Source: Micromussa lordhowensis
Lineage: Eukaryota; Cnidaria; Anthozoa; Scleractinia; Lobophylliidae
Reading direction: 5' to 3'
NCBI GenBank assembly: GCA_964020085.1
Contig: OZ026603.1
Coordinates: 7,866,546 to 7,930,545, forward strand
Length of the DNA stretch: 64,000 nt
Below, piece after piece: positions 36,744-45,912 of this stretch. Positions within the stretch are counted from its first letter, which is position 1; every line of letters starts with the position of its first letter. The position numbers and the translations under genes were made by a program. The notes under the pieces were generated by a model. That model was given only the letters and a program-made list of their open reading frames with translations, made no database searches and was not told where the DNA came from.

Positions 36744-37952
36744 CACCTCCGATCAGCCGAAGAAAAACAAAGTGGCTTTTGTCGCTATATTTTAACTAAT
36801 GAAGTTACTCTTTGGGCTGCTAGTTATTCAGCTTGTGTGGTAGTATACTAAAACAATTATTCACCTCGCTCAGTGTCGGTGAAAGTGGTGGATATTTACC
36901 TCGCCGGCTCGGTAAATATCCACCACTATTCACCTCCACTTCGGTGAATAATTGTTAATTATTTTATGTTACATATAGACTGAGTTATCTTGTGCCTCTG
37001 TTTCAAAATGAGTCCTTGTGCAAAACTTGTCATATGAAAATGAGTTTGGTTTGCATGAAAATGAACCTGTAGGTGAAAAACATTTTCATATAAATGGTTT
37101 CACGCAAACCATTTTGACACAGAGGCAAAAGGCAACTTGGAAATGGCCTACTACGAGTATACGTAGTCTTTGTCAACCAGTCACACCCAGGAGAGAGGGC
37201 AACTACGGCTGTAGTCTAATAATTAAGCAGCATTACTAATGAGCCATCTGAGTTCTGTGCCTCCTTAGGTTCAGTGGAGATTATCTTTACTCATCAATTT
37301 TTCTTCAGGTTGCTGGAAATAAGAAGTAGACTCTATGAACTACTGACCCACTGTATTCCACCTGATATCATACTAAAGGTAAGGTATCATAATAGTGAAC
37401 ACATGAGTTTAAAAACCTCCTGCTCTCCTCTGTGCTGCACGCTGATTGTACTGTATATTCAGAGACAACTTAGGGTCCTTCCTTGCCATGGGGGAAGTTG
37501 TCATCCCCACCCGTTGCCCACATCTCCCCCCCCCCTACCCCCCGGCGCAACCCCTTGAAACGGATTCACTTTACTATGTCAAGCACGTTTTCTCCGCGTC
37601 TTGCACTGGGTCGTGTAATGGCTTCGTGTTTTCGTGTTCTCGTTGTTCATTATGTTGTTTACGTTTCTTGCAATTGGCCATTGTAATTTCTTTGTTTAGG
37701 TCCGACAATCACCTGAAAAACGGTCTCGTTGCTAATTATAATAAACATTCCTTGGTTTTACAGGGTTTGATATCTGAACTGGTGACCAACTGTGACGGCA
37801 GTCTGAAAACTGAAGTGACAAACATGGCTGCTCACTATGAACATCGCATTCACCAAGGAAACAAAGCCATTTACCATCTTGAAGCGTTTGTAGCCAAGTT
37901 TATGAGTATTTACAAGCGATTCCTGGAGGAAGGGATGGCTGACTTCTTCTAG
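27307..37952 (+). CDS. RFC3: Replication factor C subunit 3 (nine exons)
   Basis: Exons: 27,307-27,393; 30,929-31,066; 31,777-31,844; 32,700-32,797; 34,197-34,378; 35,389-35,525; 35,917-36,015; 37,309-37,378; 37,764-37,952. They sum to 1,068 nt and 355 aa, against 356 aa in human. RFC3 is a small subunit of the AAA+ clamp loader that opens PCNA at primer-template junctions in the nucleus. The start [10 protein letters not shown] is the family's usual one. Walker [10 protein letters not shown] is at residues 42-50, the Walker B-like LTEVD at 134-138, and the SRC motif of clamp loaders at 177-179. [12 protein letters not shown] lies in the lid region, and the C-terminal collar contains HCIPP and EAFVAKFM. 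Every intron is GT..AG and phases agree. Intron 1 (3.5 kb) contains nested palindromes, and introns 3 and 4 contain satellites. An AATAAA signal lies 92 nt past the stop. Confidence 0.97.
27499..27601. repeat. MITE, AACAATTATTCC family
   Basis: The ends CAATTATTCC and GAATAATTGTTT are inverted copies. Inner arms GCGCGTTGGATATGAG and TTATCC.ACAAGGGCGAG are diverged. It is in RFC3 intron 1, just outside the large palindrome. Confidence 0.65.
27711..29577. repeat. Large palindrome in RFC3 intron 1
   Basis: Two arms of about 490 bp meet at a centre near 28,207 (GGGGGTAT..ATACCCCC). From the centre outward each arm has a block that includes AAATGGCGGCCG, a MITE of the AACAATTATTCC family (27,889-28,004 left; 28,395-29,381 right), a block with AAAACGCCCCCAAAATATAG, and a block with ATTATTAAAAACTGGATCA. 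The right arm is interrupted by a hAT-like element (28,484-29,349). Right-arm material is repeated once more to about 29,640. It could form a very long hairpin in pre-mRNA. Confidence 0.85.
28484..29349. mobile_element. hAT-like non-autonomous element
   Basis: The terminal inverted repeats are CAGGGTGTATCTAATCGA and its near-complement ending GATTAGATACGCCCTG. The flanking octamers CATATCTA (28,476-28,483) and CATATCCA (29,350-29,357) match at 7 of 8. Eight-base duplications and CAGGG ends fit hAT transposons. Removing it restores the MITE sequence CATATCCAAC expected from the opposite palindrome arm. The interior is rich in ATCGAT motifs near both ends and has no transposase ORF. Confidence 0.8.
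29641..30928. other. Rest of RFC3 intron 1
   Basis: No feature is certain. Two stretches share words in opposite orientation (AAAAAAAGTTTGATAGTAGA near 30,303 and 30,687; CACGGTGACCCC near 30,233 and 30,615), suggesting an eroded repeat between about 30,060 and 30,730. Confidence 0.4.
31890..32300. repeat. Minisatellite in RFC3 intron 3
   Basis: About 25 imperfect copies of a 15-17 bp unit, GGACACCTCTCTAATAT. The array starts with TACAGTGGAACCTC, which is the typical end of pogo/Tigger-type elements, so it probably expanded from a transposon terminus. Degenerate units (TGGAC..CTCTAAAATGGAC) continue to about 32,430. Confidence 0.8.
32942..32992. repeat. (AAT)n microsatellite
   Basis: An uninterrupted TAA run of about 50 bases lies in RFC3 intron 4, followed by an ordinary AT-rich sequence. 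Confidence 0.95.
36666..36849. repeat. MITE in RFC3 intron 7
   Basis: The ends GTATATACCACACAAG.TGAATA and TTATTCAGCTTGTGTGGTAG are inverted copies. The left part contains a second pair (AGTACTATTCACCTCCGA). Confidence 0.65.
36852..36956. repeat. Palindromic MITE, AACAATTATTCACC type
   Basis: A 105 bp hairpin: AACAATTATTCACC at the left, GGTGAATAATTGTT at the right, inner arms GGTGGATATTTACC..GG paired with their complement. Confidence 0.8.
36990..37133. repeat. Short MITE in RFC3 intron 7
   Basis: GCCTCTGTTTCAAAATG near the left end and CATTTTGACACAGAGGC near the right end are inverted repeats. Inner ATATGAAAATG and CATTTTCATAT also pair. Confidence 0.65.
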
Positions 37953-38043
37953 GTGAACAGATCACCTTTTTTGACATTTGAATTGGTAAAACCACAACTT
38001 GCCGAAGTAATGGTTGCGCATTGTAAAGATGAAAACACGCAGC

Positions 38044-38049
38044 AATAAA
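38044..38049 (+). terminator. RFC3 polyadenylation signal
   Basis: A canonical AATAAA 92 nt after the RFC3 stop codon. Confidence 0.75.
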
Positions 38050-38169
38050 TGAACAGTTTGGACTGGACAATTGAAGTCACTCACTTGCTTCATTCAATTG
38101 AATACATATAAGTTATTAACTAATCGAGAGAGATGTACCTGGAAAATGTTGAAAGGTTTCGAAAATACC

Positions 38170-38526
38170 CTACGATGATTCATTAACGATTTCAGCAGGA
38201 GGACGACTGGTTTCCACAGGTGGGGAGAACTTTGTGAACTGAACTTCTGTATAACAAAAATCGAATCGTCCCCACACCCGGTCAATTTGACTGGAGCCCA
38301 TCCTTTCATGAAACCCCTGACGATCACTGTTCGTAAAGACACCATGAACTTCAAGCTCGCATTTTTTGTACCTAATCATACCTTTTTGGTATGTTTCGCC
38401 GGAATAGAAAGTAAGTTTGGTTGGAAAATGTCCTTGCTTGTGTATAGCCTGATATGCCCTCTTAGCGTACCAGAAAGGTACGGTTAGGTTATTACGGTAG
38501 CCAAATTCAGCCAAAGATCCAGTCAT
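38170..38526 (-). CDS. Conserved-looking 118 aa protein, function unknown
   Basis: A single open frame from ATG at 38,526 (MTGSLAEFGYRNN) to a stop at 38,170. A longer frame from a GTG codon at 38,550 is not preferred. The composition looks like a folded protein, rich in aromatic and charged residues: PFWYAKRAYQAI, KLTFYSGETY, VHGVFTNSDRQGF and IDRVWGRFDFCYTEVQF, with a Pro/Ser-rich tail. No signal peptide, membrane segment or catalytic motif was recognised. It lies tail-to-tail with RFC3 (217 bp between stops) and downstream of the TIR gene on the same strand. I could not name the family. It might be a complete small protein or one exon of a longer one. Confidence 0.6.
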   Translation of the reverse strand: MTGSLAEFGYRNNLTVPFWYAKRAYQAIHKQGHFPTKLTFYSGETYQKGMIRYKKCELEVHGVFTNSDRQGFHERMGSSQIDRVWGRFDFCYTEVQFTKFSPPVETSRPPAEIVNESS

Positions 38527-38732
38527 ATCAGCTCGGTGACTTGATATCACAGGATATCAGGACAGTAGACAAGACTTCTGATTGGCTTTAATTGCGAATT
38601 TGGGCACGGTACATACTAAGAACTCACGGCCGATCTCTTTTTTGTGTGTGTCAAAAAGGAAATAAACGAAAGAAAAAGAATCCCAGAATACATACACAAC
38701 CTTTCCCTCCGCTCCCCTCCCTTCAGTATTGT

Positions 38733-38738
38733 TTTATT
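38733..38738 (-). terminator. Possible polyadenylation signal of the TIR gene
   Basis: TTTATT on the plus strand reads AATAAA on the minus strand, about 195 nt after the stop codon of the 677 aa gene. Confidence 0.5.
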
Positions 38739-38933
38739 TTGGATGATTCTATCTACAATATATTCAGTAAAAATATGGAACGAGATTACAGCAAAGGCAC
38801 CAACTTGATTTCAACCAGCTTTTAATTTCCTGGACTCTAGTCACGTGCAGCACATAGGAAAGAACTAAACATTGATGGAGATTGAATCCCTTGAGGCGTA
38901 TGAGTCAAAGAAGACACTTTCTGCTGAACGGGG

Positions 38934-40967
38934 TTATTTTTTCATCAATTTACACAATTCTTCCCTGAATTTAAATAGATCAAACATGTCACGCAAGTTA
39001 AGATTGCTTTCCAGGCACCTGTAGAAATAATCAGGACATTCGTCACGGAGTGCATAAAGATGGGACAAAGTCCGACCATCCAGTCTGGGTAGGACTGTCT
39101 TGCATACCTCATCCAACCCAATGTCCTTTAACCAGCACTCCACATTATGACTTGTCCAACAAGAGATTCCTGGCACGTCAGGCGTGGCAGGAGGGCAATC
39201 TTCCACTTGTTCAGCACTTCCAAATTGACCGGCATCGGTGATGTGATTGCCTTGGTCCTGTCGTCCCCTGCCGCCTAACTCTCTCAACAACTTCTCCACC
39301 CCCGCCTCAATTCCGTAACTGTTTCTGAAGTCAATCCAAAGTTTTGCTCCTACAATCAGTCCCAGCCAACCGTCAGGTCGATAATTGCGCTCCATCATCA
39401 GGGGAATGATGTCCTTTCTCAGTTGGTAGGCGTACTCGGCTTCTGATCGACAGTTTGGACTTTCTTTGTATCGTTGTGATACGCACACCAGAATAACTGA
39501 GGCGTTCTCGACAGCTTTGGCCATGGTCTCCAATGTGGATCCTCCCATCTGTTCCAGATCCATCCATACTCTGTATCCACTTGCCTGAAGCTTGTTTTTC
39601 ACCTCGACTAACACTTCCTGGGAATCCCATTGGTAACTAATCATCACGTGATTTCCAGAGACTTGTCTTGTCTCTTCAGCCTGCTTTCTTGCTGTCTTTC
39701 CTTCAATCTCCCATAATGCCCCTGCGGCACCCTTTTGAACATCCGGGTCCTCACTGTGCTGTAGCTGGCGTAGAGTGTCCAAGGTTCCTTCCTCTTGGGC
39801 GATAAGGTTCTTGTTATTCTCGTCAAAGGCTAACATCCACAACGCTTTAACTGCACTCGCCTTTTCTCCGTTGTCACTTGATGTCCGTATCATAGAAACA
39901 AGCACTTGTATTGCACCTTTCTGTCCCAAAACTCTTTTGTTGGTATCGTTTATGGCAAGGTGACTAAGACCTTCCGCGAGCTCTCTTGCAGAAAAGCCAT
40001 CAAACTTTCGTCGTTTCGAATCGTTAGCCTTTTTCAAAAGGGACGTTAAAGCAATCAAGATTTCTTCATCTGCGAGTACCAGCTGGTTACTCTCTTCGTC
40101 AGCCACGTAAGCCAAACTGAGTAGAGCCAGGGGAGCCACAATGGGAAGATCTGATTTGGCAAAATAAACTAAAGTCTCCTTGGCCTCGTAGTCGACGGTC
40201 GGTTTGACCTCTTCAGTCTTCCTGGCCATGTTATACAGGATATTAAAACAACATCCCAGGACTCTAATAGCTCGCACTGGCGTATCACCACTACGGTCGT
40301 CCAAGGTCTTAAGCATGGACTCTAACTGTTTGCTACTTTCCAAGCAAAGGGGTATTATCCCAGTTTCTGTGGCGCATGTCACACAGAACTGCTCATGAAA
40401 CTCAGCGAAGTTCTGGATCACGAGTAGAATTAAAATTAAACTCTCCGATGCCAGTTGATTGCATCGGTCGGTTTCAATATTTAATGGTTTATCCGCTGGT
40501 TTTATTCCATTTTTGCGAAGTGCCTGTCCGCTATTGAGGTAGGAATGGAACAACTGTTTGGTTATCTTGTAGAAAAACTCCGCTGCGCCGATGTCGATGA
40601 TGAAATTTGCAAGAACGTCATATTTCTTTTCGTCAGTCGTTCCAGCAGAGAAAGCTACCTTGATACTCCTCTGGCGAAGCTTAAGAGCCTCTCTATTTAG
40701 CTTTGATACTAGCTTCTTGTCGCTAAGTGAATTTTCCATTTCTGATAAGCGTCGAAGTTTCTCGACACTGCTGAATACCGCTCGCAATGCTTTTGAATAT
40801 TCAGGATAGCTTTGGCTGTACTCTTGTAGTTTCTCACAAGACAAGAGTTCTGTTTCTGATCCAAGTAGCGAGTCTGTCTCCTCTACGTCTTCCTCGAGTC
40901 GTCCATGCCCAGTCAATACAACGGTTGGCTGATGGTGGATCGGTTGTTTTGTGGCTCCGCATCCCAT
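38934..40967 (-). CDS. ARM-TIR-SAM protein, intronless (677 aa)
   Basis: One uninterrupted frame, ATG at 40,967. The N-terminus MGCGATK fits N-myristoylation at Gly2 with possible palmitoylation at Cys3, so membrane tethering is likely. Residues about 60-430 are all-helical with armadillo-like repeats (LGCCFNILYNMA, LALLSLAYVADEESNQ, VLGQKGAIQVLVSMI, AVKALWMLAFDENN, GAAGALWEIEG). A TIR domain follows at about 440-570 (HVMISYQWDSQ, GYRVWMDLEQMGG, ILVCVSQRYKESPNCRSEAE). Its S503-x-x-C506-x-x-E509 matches the pattern holding the catalytic Glu of NAD-cleaving TIR domains. Residues about 604-676 look like a SAM domain (WTSHNVECWLKDIGL, LDGRTLSHL). The parts are those of SARM1 (ARM, SAM, TIR) in a different order. 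A role in innate immunity or NAD consumption is inference. A TATATAT word lies 35 nt upstream of the ATG. Confidence 0.9.
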   Translation of the reverse strand: MGCGATKQPIHHQPTVVLTGHGRLEEDVEETDSLLGSETELLSCEKLQEYSQSYPEYSKALRAVFSSVEKLRRLSEMENSLSDKKLVSKLNREALKLRQRSIKVAFSAGTTDEKKYDVLANFIIDIGAAEFFYKITKQLFHSYLNSGQALRKNGIKPADKPLNIETDRCNQLASESLILILLVIQNFAEFHEQFCVTCATETGIIPLCLESSKQLESMLKTLDDRSGDTPVRAIRVLGCCFNILYNMARKTEEVKPTVDYEAKETLVYFAKSDLPIVAPLALLSLAYVADEESNQLVLADEEILIALTSLLKKANDSKRRKFDGFSARELAEGLSHLAINDTNKRVLGQKGAIQVLVSMIRTSSDNGEKASAVKALWMLAFDENNKNLIAQEEGTLDTLRQLQHSEDPDVQKGAAGALWEIEGKTARKQAEETRQVSGNHVMISYQWDSQEVLVEVKNKLQASGYRVWMDLEQMGGSTLETMAKAVENASVILVCVSQRYKESPNCRSEAEYAYQLRKDIIPLMMERNYRPDGWLGLIVGAKLWIDFRNSYGIEAGVEKLLRELGGRGRQDQGNHITDAGQFGSAEQVEDCPPATPDVPGISCWTSHNVECWLKDIGLDEVCKTVLPRLDGRTLSHLYALRDECPDYFYRCLESNLNLRDMFDLFKFREELCKLMKK

Positions 40968-43735
40968 GATGATTTTAACGCATTGAGTTTACAATCACAA
41001 CATATATAGCAGTAAAACCCACTTGAATCGTGGACCACCAAATTATTTGTCTACGGCAGTCTCGAACAGTTTCCTCGGAGTAGCACGGCTTAATCAGAAA
41101 AAAAACTGAACGCACAACCTTTGCTATTAAACGTTTAGACTATGTTCGTAGATTTCGGCACAATTTTCCAATGAAGGTCAAGCTTGTTGCTTGAAGCGGA
41201 ATGTTTATTAGCAACAAGACGTACCTTTGTGTTAATGAGACGAGGTCACTTTTGTGATGCTGTGATGCGTGAGAAACGTAGTTACCAAGGCACCCCGGTG
41301 TTTTCTTATAATGCTTGTCCTATTCTATGAATACCATTAATGGAATCAAACTTTTGCAGGTTTGTGCGTCTTTGGATAACAAGAAATTCGCGTACGAACA
41401 TCTTTGATTTTTCAGGACTGCGCACCTAAGAGTGCACCTAGAATCACTGATTTGTCTTGTCTTGTCTTATTTTTAATTTGGTTTCTTTATTTAAAAAAAT
41501 TGCAGCAGCTTTTCAACTCCTAAAGAAATAATCTTCTTAGGCAAGGAGTTCCTGAGTGGGAAATTATCGATTTCACTCTGAAGCGTGCTGCCTTTCTGAG
41601 TAAAATTAGGGTAAAATACGAAGAGACAAATCGCCAAGCGAGAAGCAAAAAAAGATGGAAATATAAAAAGTCACAAGTTTTCAAAGAGTGGCTCGTGTAT
41701 CGAACACAGAAAAGCGCTTTAAATAATGCCGTGACTCACTTGGAAGTCACGTGACTGCAATTTGCGCGAAAAGTTCAGACGTGGGGAGACAATTGTCACA
41801 GTACAGGTGAACTGAGTGTGAATCAACATTGCGTCTTCGTGATCAACGGCAGAAACCTCCTTTATCTCGCAACCGAGTTCGCAGGTATGTAAATCTTTCT
41901 TGAGCACGTCAGAGTAGAATTTCCCTCGTATTTGAGGAAGCTGTATCGCGACTATATCGATGCACTAAAGTACTTCCGTTCGTTCATCAGCTAATGGTCT
42001 TAGTTACCGGGTCTTCGCCGTCATATATGCTGTCCATGTATGCATGTACCGTTTCTTTAGGGAGGTATTTAAGGCTTCATTAGCTTTGTTTACCTTTTCT
42101 TGTGATCTCGTGGTTTTATTAACTGAGGTTTTCAACGACGTTTGACTGAGTTCACTGCTGTTCACTGCCTGAGTTTGCAGCCGGAACTGCAACTGCCGTG
42201 ACACTTAACGCTTTCCCATAGTAACTTGGTTGCCTTGAAGCGATTTCTACTGCAAACGAAACCTAACATATATTCCACTGATCACGATGAGCAATCTCTG
42301 GATGATGCTTTCTATATTTCACATGATCTCGTAATTAAGATATTTCAAAGGCGCGGATTGAAAACGAAAGTTGCTAAGTTGGCAACTATACTCGTAGATA
42401 TGTCACTAAGCTGTGGCGCTTTTTTTTAATCTTTGGTTTTAATGATCTGCCATGACATGTTACAGTTTATTTAAGAATTTTCGCTAATTGAAATTCTTGG
42501 CGTTCATACTTACTCTACCGAAAAATGAAATGTTTCAAGAAAGAAAAAATTTAGTTTCTAGAACACCGTCGTAAGATGACGTTACCGTATCTCAAAATTC
42601 AGCAGTACCTTAACTTCCCACCTTCACAAGTTGATTTACAGTTTAGGAAGCTGCTCGGTTGAAAGAATGAACTGTTTACATTTATTTCTCTAAATTACAA
42701 GTTTACAAAACACCGACCAAAATCTGAGAAATAAAGGACGTTTAATAATCTAGGGTTTAAAGTGTAATGTCGCCGATTACTTATCAATCCTCACTGGCGC
42801 CCTAAACTGACTTGTTTTTCTGTAAACTTGCTAAGAACTTAAGAACTGTCGCTGAATACAATGACATTTGTATTTGTGTGTCTGTCTGTAAACAACTTTA
42901 TGGAAATATTGTTCGGTATATTTGCATAAACTCGTTAAAAACACAAAAGAGCCCTGACGAGTCCGGTCTAATAACAACGGTGCAGCCACTGAAGCTTTCC
43001 TGAGGAAGTGTGCTGTAAATGAAGATTGAATCGTAAACCCTGTGTGTTGTATATCTTGATATCAAATATTGTGATATCTGTTCTCTTACACGCTGTCGTA
43101 GAACAAATATCATTAATTCGCAAAACTATGCAATCCATCAATGGCACTTTTACTTCATGTAATGCATGGCTTCATATTTGCATGTCATTACAATTTTATG
43201 TTGTCACGGGCTTCTTTTAAAACTGAAAATGAAATAAAGTTTCAGTAGTTCGGCTGTAGTAAGGTTATAAGACGAAAATAACCATTAAATATGATTCGAA
43301 ACTGGAAGTAAAATATGTCATTTGGGAAATAAATGATGACAGAAAGGGAAATTTATTTCTTCAACAGTATCATGTGGCGATCCAAGCTATCGATTTCAGA
43401 CAGACAGACAATCTTTATTTGAGCACGATCGATTAAAATTTAAGCTCAGTAGCGGAATTCCAGTAGTCAGGAATATCAAATATCTATTTTCGTAACAGTT
43501 ACTGTATTTCTCCTTTTTAACTGAGCCACTACCCCCATCATTCCGCTGTAATATTCGACAGAGTTAGGAAACCGGAAAAAGTCGTCAAAGGAATTCGAAA
43601 GGCCATGACTTCTGCGTAATTGGGCGGTGTAAAGCTTGGACGCAATAACACTAACACCTGTGCTGATCTTTACCATTGTACGTACGTCTTTTATTTCTTT
43701 AATTTTGTTGTGATTTTTCTCCTCCAGTTTCAGCG
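40968..43735. other. Intergenic DNA between TIR gene and Cys-rich gene
   Basis: The right part should contain the first exon of the Cys-rich gene. A possible donor (TTCGCAG|GTATGT) lies at 41,885-41,886, and an acceptor (CTCCTCCAG) ends at 43,727, eight bases before its ATG. A short GACAGACAGACAATCTTTAT tail near 43,398 resembles LINE 3' tails. No other gene recognised. Confidence 0.4.
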
Positions 43736-45912
43736 ATGAAGACTACTTCGCTTCCAGCAACTCTTATCTTGGTAATCTCACTGTTTATTGCGTCTGTTCA
43801 CGCGCAAACTCAGGGGATTGACTCTTGCGACGGAATCTCCAACAACACGATCCGTTCTCAAATCTGCCTGTCTGGAAAGTGTCCGTTCGTCTGCGGCAGC
43901 GCCAATGAATCCGCCTACTCCAAATGTGACCAAGTGTGTGTCGTGGAGCCCTGCGCGTCGTTGAGCTGCAACTCTTCAGACTGCTTCCAGCGTTGCCTAG
44001 CAGGAGCATGTGACTCGCTACACTGTTCAAGTGGCGAGTGTACGCAGACATGTGCGGGAAATTGTTCCCGTGTGAACTGCACAGTCACGTCTAAATGTAA
44101 CCAGCAGTGCGAGAAGGGGCATTGTGGATTGCACGCCAGCGGTGATGGTGTGGTTGTCCAGAATTGCGCCGAGAAGTGTAGTGATGTGAAGTGTGAGGCT
44201 GACGATTGCCGGCAAGACTGTGAAGGGGAGGGGTGCGGTTTGGAGTGTTCCAAAGGTATGAGCAAACGACACGCGCATGTGGAAATCATAAAATCAATAA
44301 CAACAAGATAAGTTCATTTTCAAATTAGTATAGGTAATCATACGGTTTCGAGTTCAATTTGGAATTAATTTGCACGCAATTTCAGCTTTTTGAAAAACTC
44401 ACAAATGCAAATTAACTTCAAATTGAACGAGAAAAACCGTATGATTACCTATACTAATTTGAAAATGAACTTATCTTGTTGTTATTAATAATACAAACAT
44501 AAAAAAAATTCGCGCAGAAAATTGCCAGAAGATGTTTCTTGAAGCCATATTTTCGCATTCGAGAAAACTTTTTTCAGAGTTTCCGTACAAAATTTTTGTC
44601 ACTGCTTTACATGATATCATTGGCCTACAAAATTTCTCATTGTCTTTCTGCCAATCATTATCTATAATTACGATGTGTAATTTGCACTGGTATTACACTT
44701 TTTGCACCGGTGTTACACTTTTTGCACTGGTGTTACACTTGAACTGCACTGCTCTCAGCCAATCCGAATCGAGTAATTTTTTCATGTGTATTATCGTATC
44801 TATACTAAAATTCTCGATCGTGATTGGTTCTCCCCGCGCCTATTTGTCGCGTAACCGCTGCGCGATCACGTGAGTATCCAATTAGAGGTATCAAATTTAA
44901 ACTTTTTCTAATTGGTTACCCGTAATTGAATACCTACTTGATTCGCACGTCAAATACGCGCGCTTTAATGGCTTCCTTCGCAATGTTTCTTACAGTTTTC
45001 AATACTTATGAAAAGCGCCACAGACGTTTTCGCTCAAAAGAACTCTCAAATACATTTTTAATTCCGAAATTTGTTATAGATATGATTAATAATAATATTA
45101 ATTTGTGGTACAATTCTGGGAGTAATGGTGCTCGTAATTTCAAATCGCGCGATTACTCCCTGAATTGTAGACCACTTGGTCCAATTACTATTACTAATTG
45201 AATATCATTGAAAGTTATTTTTTCCGCAAAGCGAGATTCGGATCCCCATTAACAGCGTGCGTATCAGCCACGTTTAGAATAAAGCTGTTTTAATGATGTT
45301 TTTCGGTGCATTTCAGGTACCGGGGAGTGTGATCAGAATTGCAAAGGGCCTTGCAGCATGCAATGCGATGCTTCAACAAAGTGTGAAAGCAGCTGCACTG
45401 GAGGAAATTGCAAGTTAGACTGTAATAACGCTAACACTGCACTCTGTGAACAAACCTGCGCTCACGGCGCCTGCGATATCAAGTGCACAGCAATGAACTG
45501 TAAAAGCTCATGCTTGGGAGGTCACTGTGCCAACTTTAAGTGCACCACTGGCGAAAACTGCACACAGAATTGCGGGTACAACTGTACCGATATGAGATGC
45601 AAAGCCAAGGAATGCGAGCAGACTTGTACCAAGGGCAACTGTAACATGTACTGCGAGTCAGGTTCAGAAATGTGCATCATGTCGTGTCCTGGTGGAAGTT
45701 GTCGGCTCCACTGTGACGGAAGCAAGTGTAAACGCGACTGTTCTGGGGGTGGATGTACGAATTCTGGATCAGGACAAGAGGTGACGACCCCAAGACCAAC
45801 ATTCACCGAACCATCCAAACCAGCCAGTGGAAATACACCAGGGCCCATGTCAGCCGCTTTGGCCTTGTTTGTTCCTGGGATAGCGTACATCCTTTCTGTG
45901 TACGAATACTAA
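43736..45912 (+). CDS. Secreted/GPI-anchored Cys-rich repeat protein (two coding exons)
   Basis: Exons 43,736-44,255 and 45,317-45,912 join in phase across a GT..AG intron to give 371 aa. Residues 1-23 are a clear signal peptide, with cleavage likely after VHA. The body has 57 cysteines in a regular ladder, Cys-x3-Cys-x3/4-Cys-x3-Cys-x4/5, often written CxxxCxGGxCxxxC, about 14 units. Several NxS/T glycosylation sites are present (NNT, NES, NSS, NCT). After a Thr/Pro/Ser linker the protein ends in a hydrophobic segment with no cytoplasmic tail, as in GPI signals. This predicts a disulphide-rich surface or matrix protein. I recognise no named family; it is not galaxin, which has adjacent Cys pairs. 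The intron holds a palindromic MITE and a family Y repeat. Confidence 0.88.
44294..44485. repeat. Palindromic MITE in the Cys-rich gene intron
   Basis: CAATAACAACAAGATAAG at 44,294 and its complement ending about 44,485 are inverted. The arms continue through TTCATTTTCAAATTAGTATA and GGTAATCATACGGTTT, about 55 bp each. It begins only 38 bp after the splice donor. Confidence 0.8.
44472..44790. repeat. Interspersed repeat, family Y copy 2
   Basis: Near-identical to 23,513-23,805 on the same strand. It differs by a local triplication of the unit ending in GTGTTACAC at about 44,680-44,740. Confidence 0.75.

Noticed and set aside
42950..43000. CTGACGAG followed by a short stem, resembling a hammerhead ribozyme core
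   Set aside because: No GAAAC core strand or cleavage triplet at the required spacing, so it cannot fold as a hammerhead.
43785..44289. Minus-strand ORFs of 83-124 codons
   Set aside because: Antisense shadows of the first Cys-rich exon, whose plus strand has a signal peptide and regular Cys ladder.
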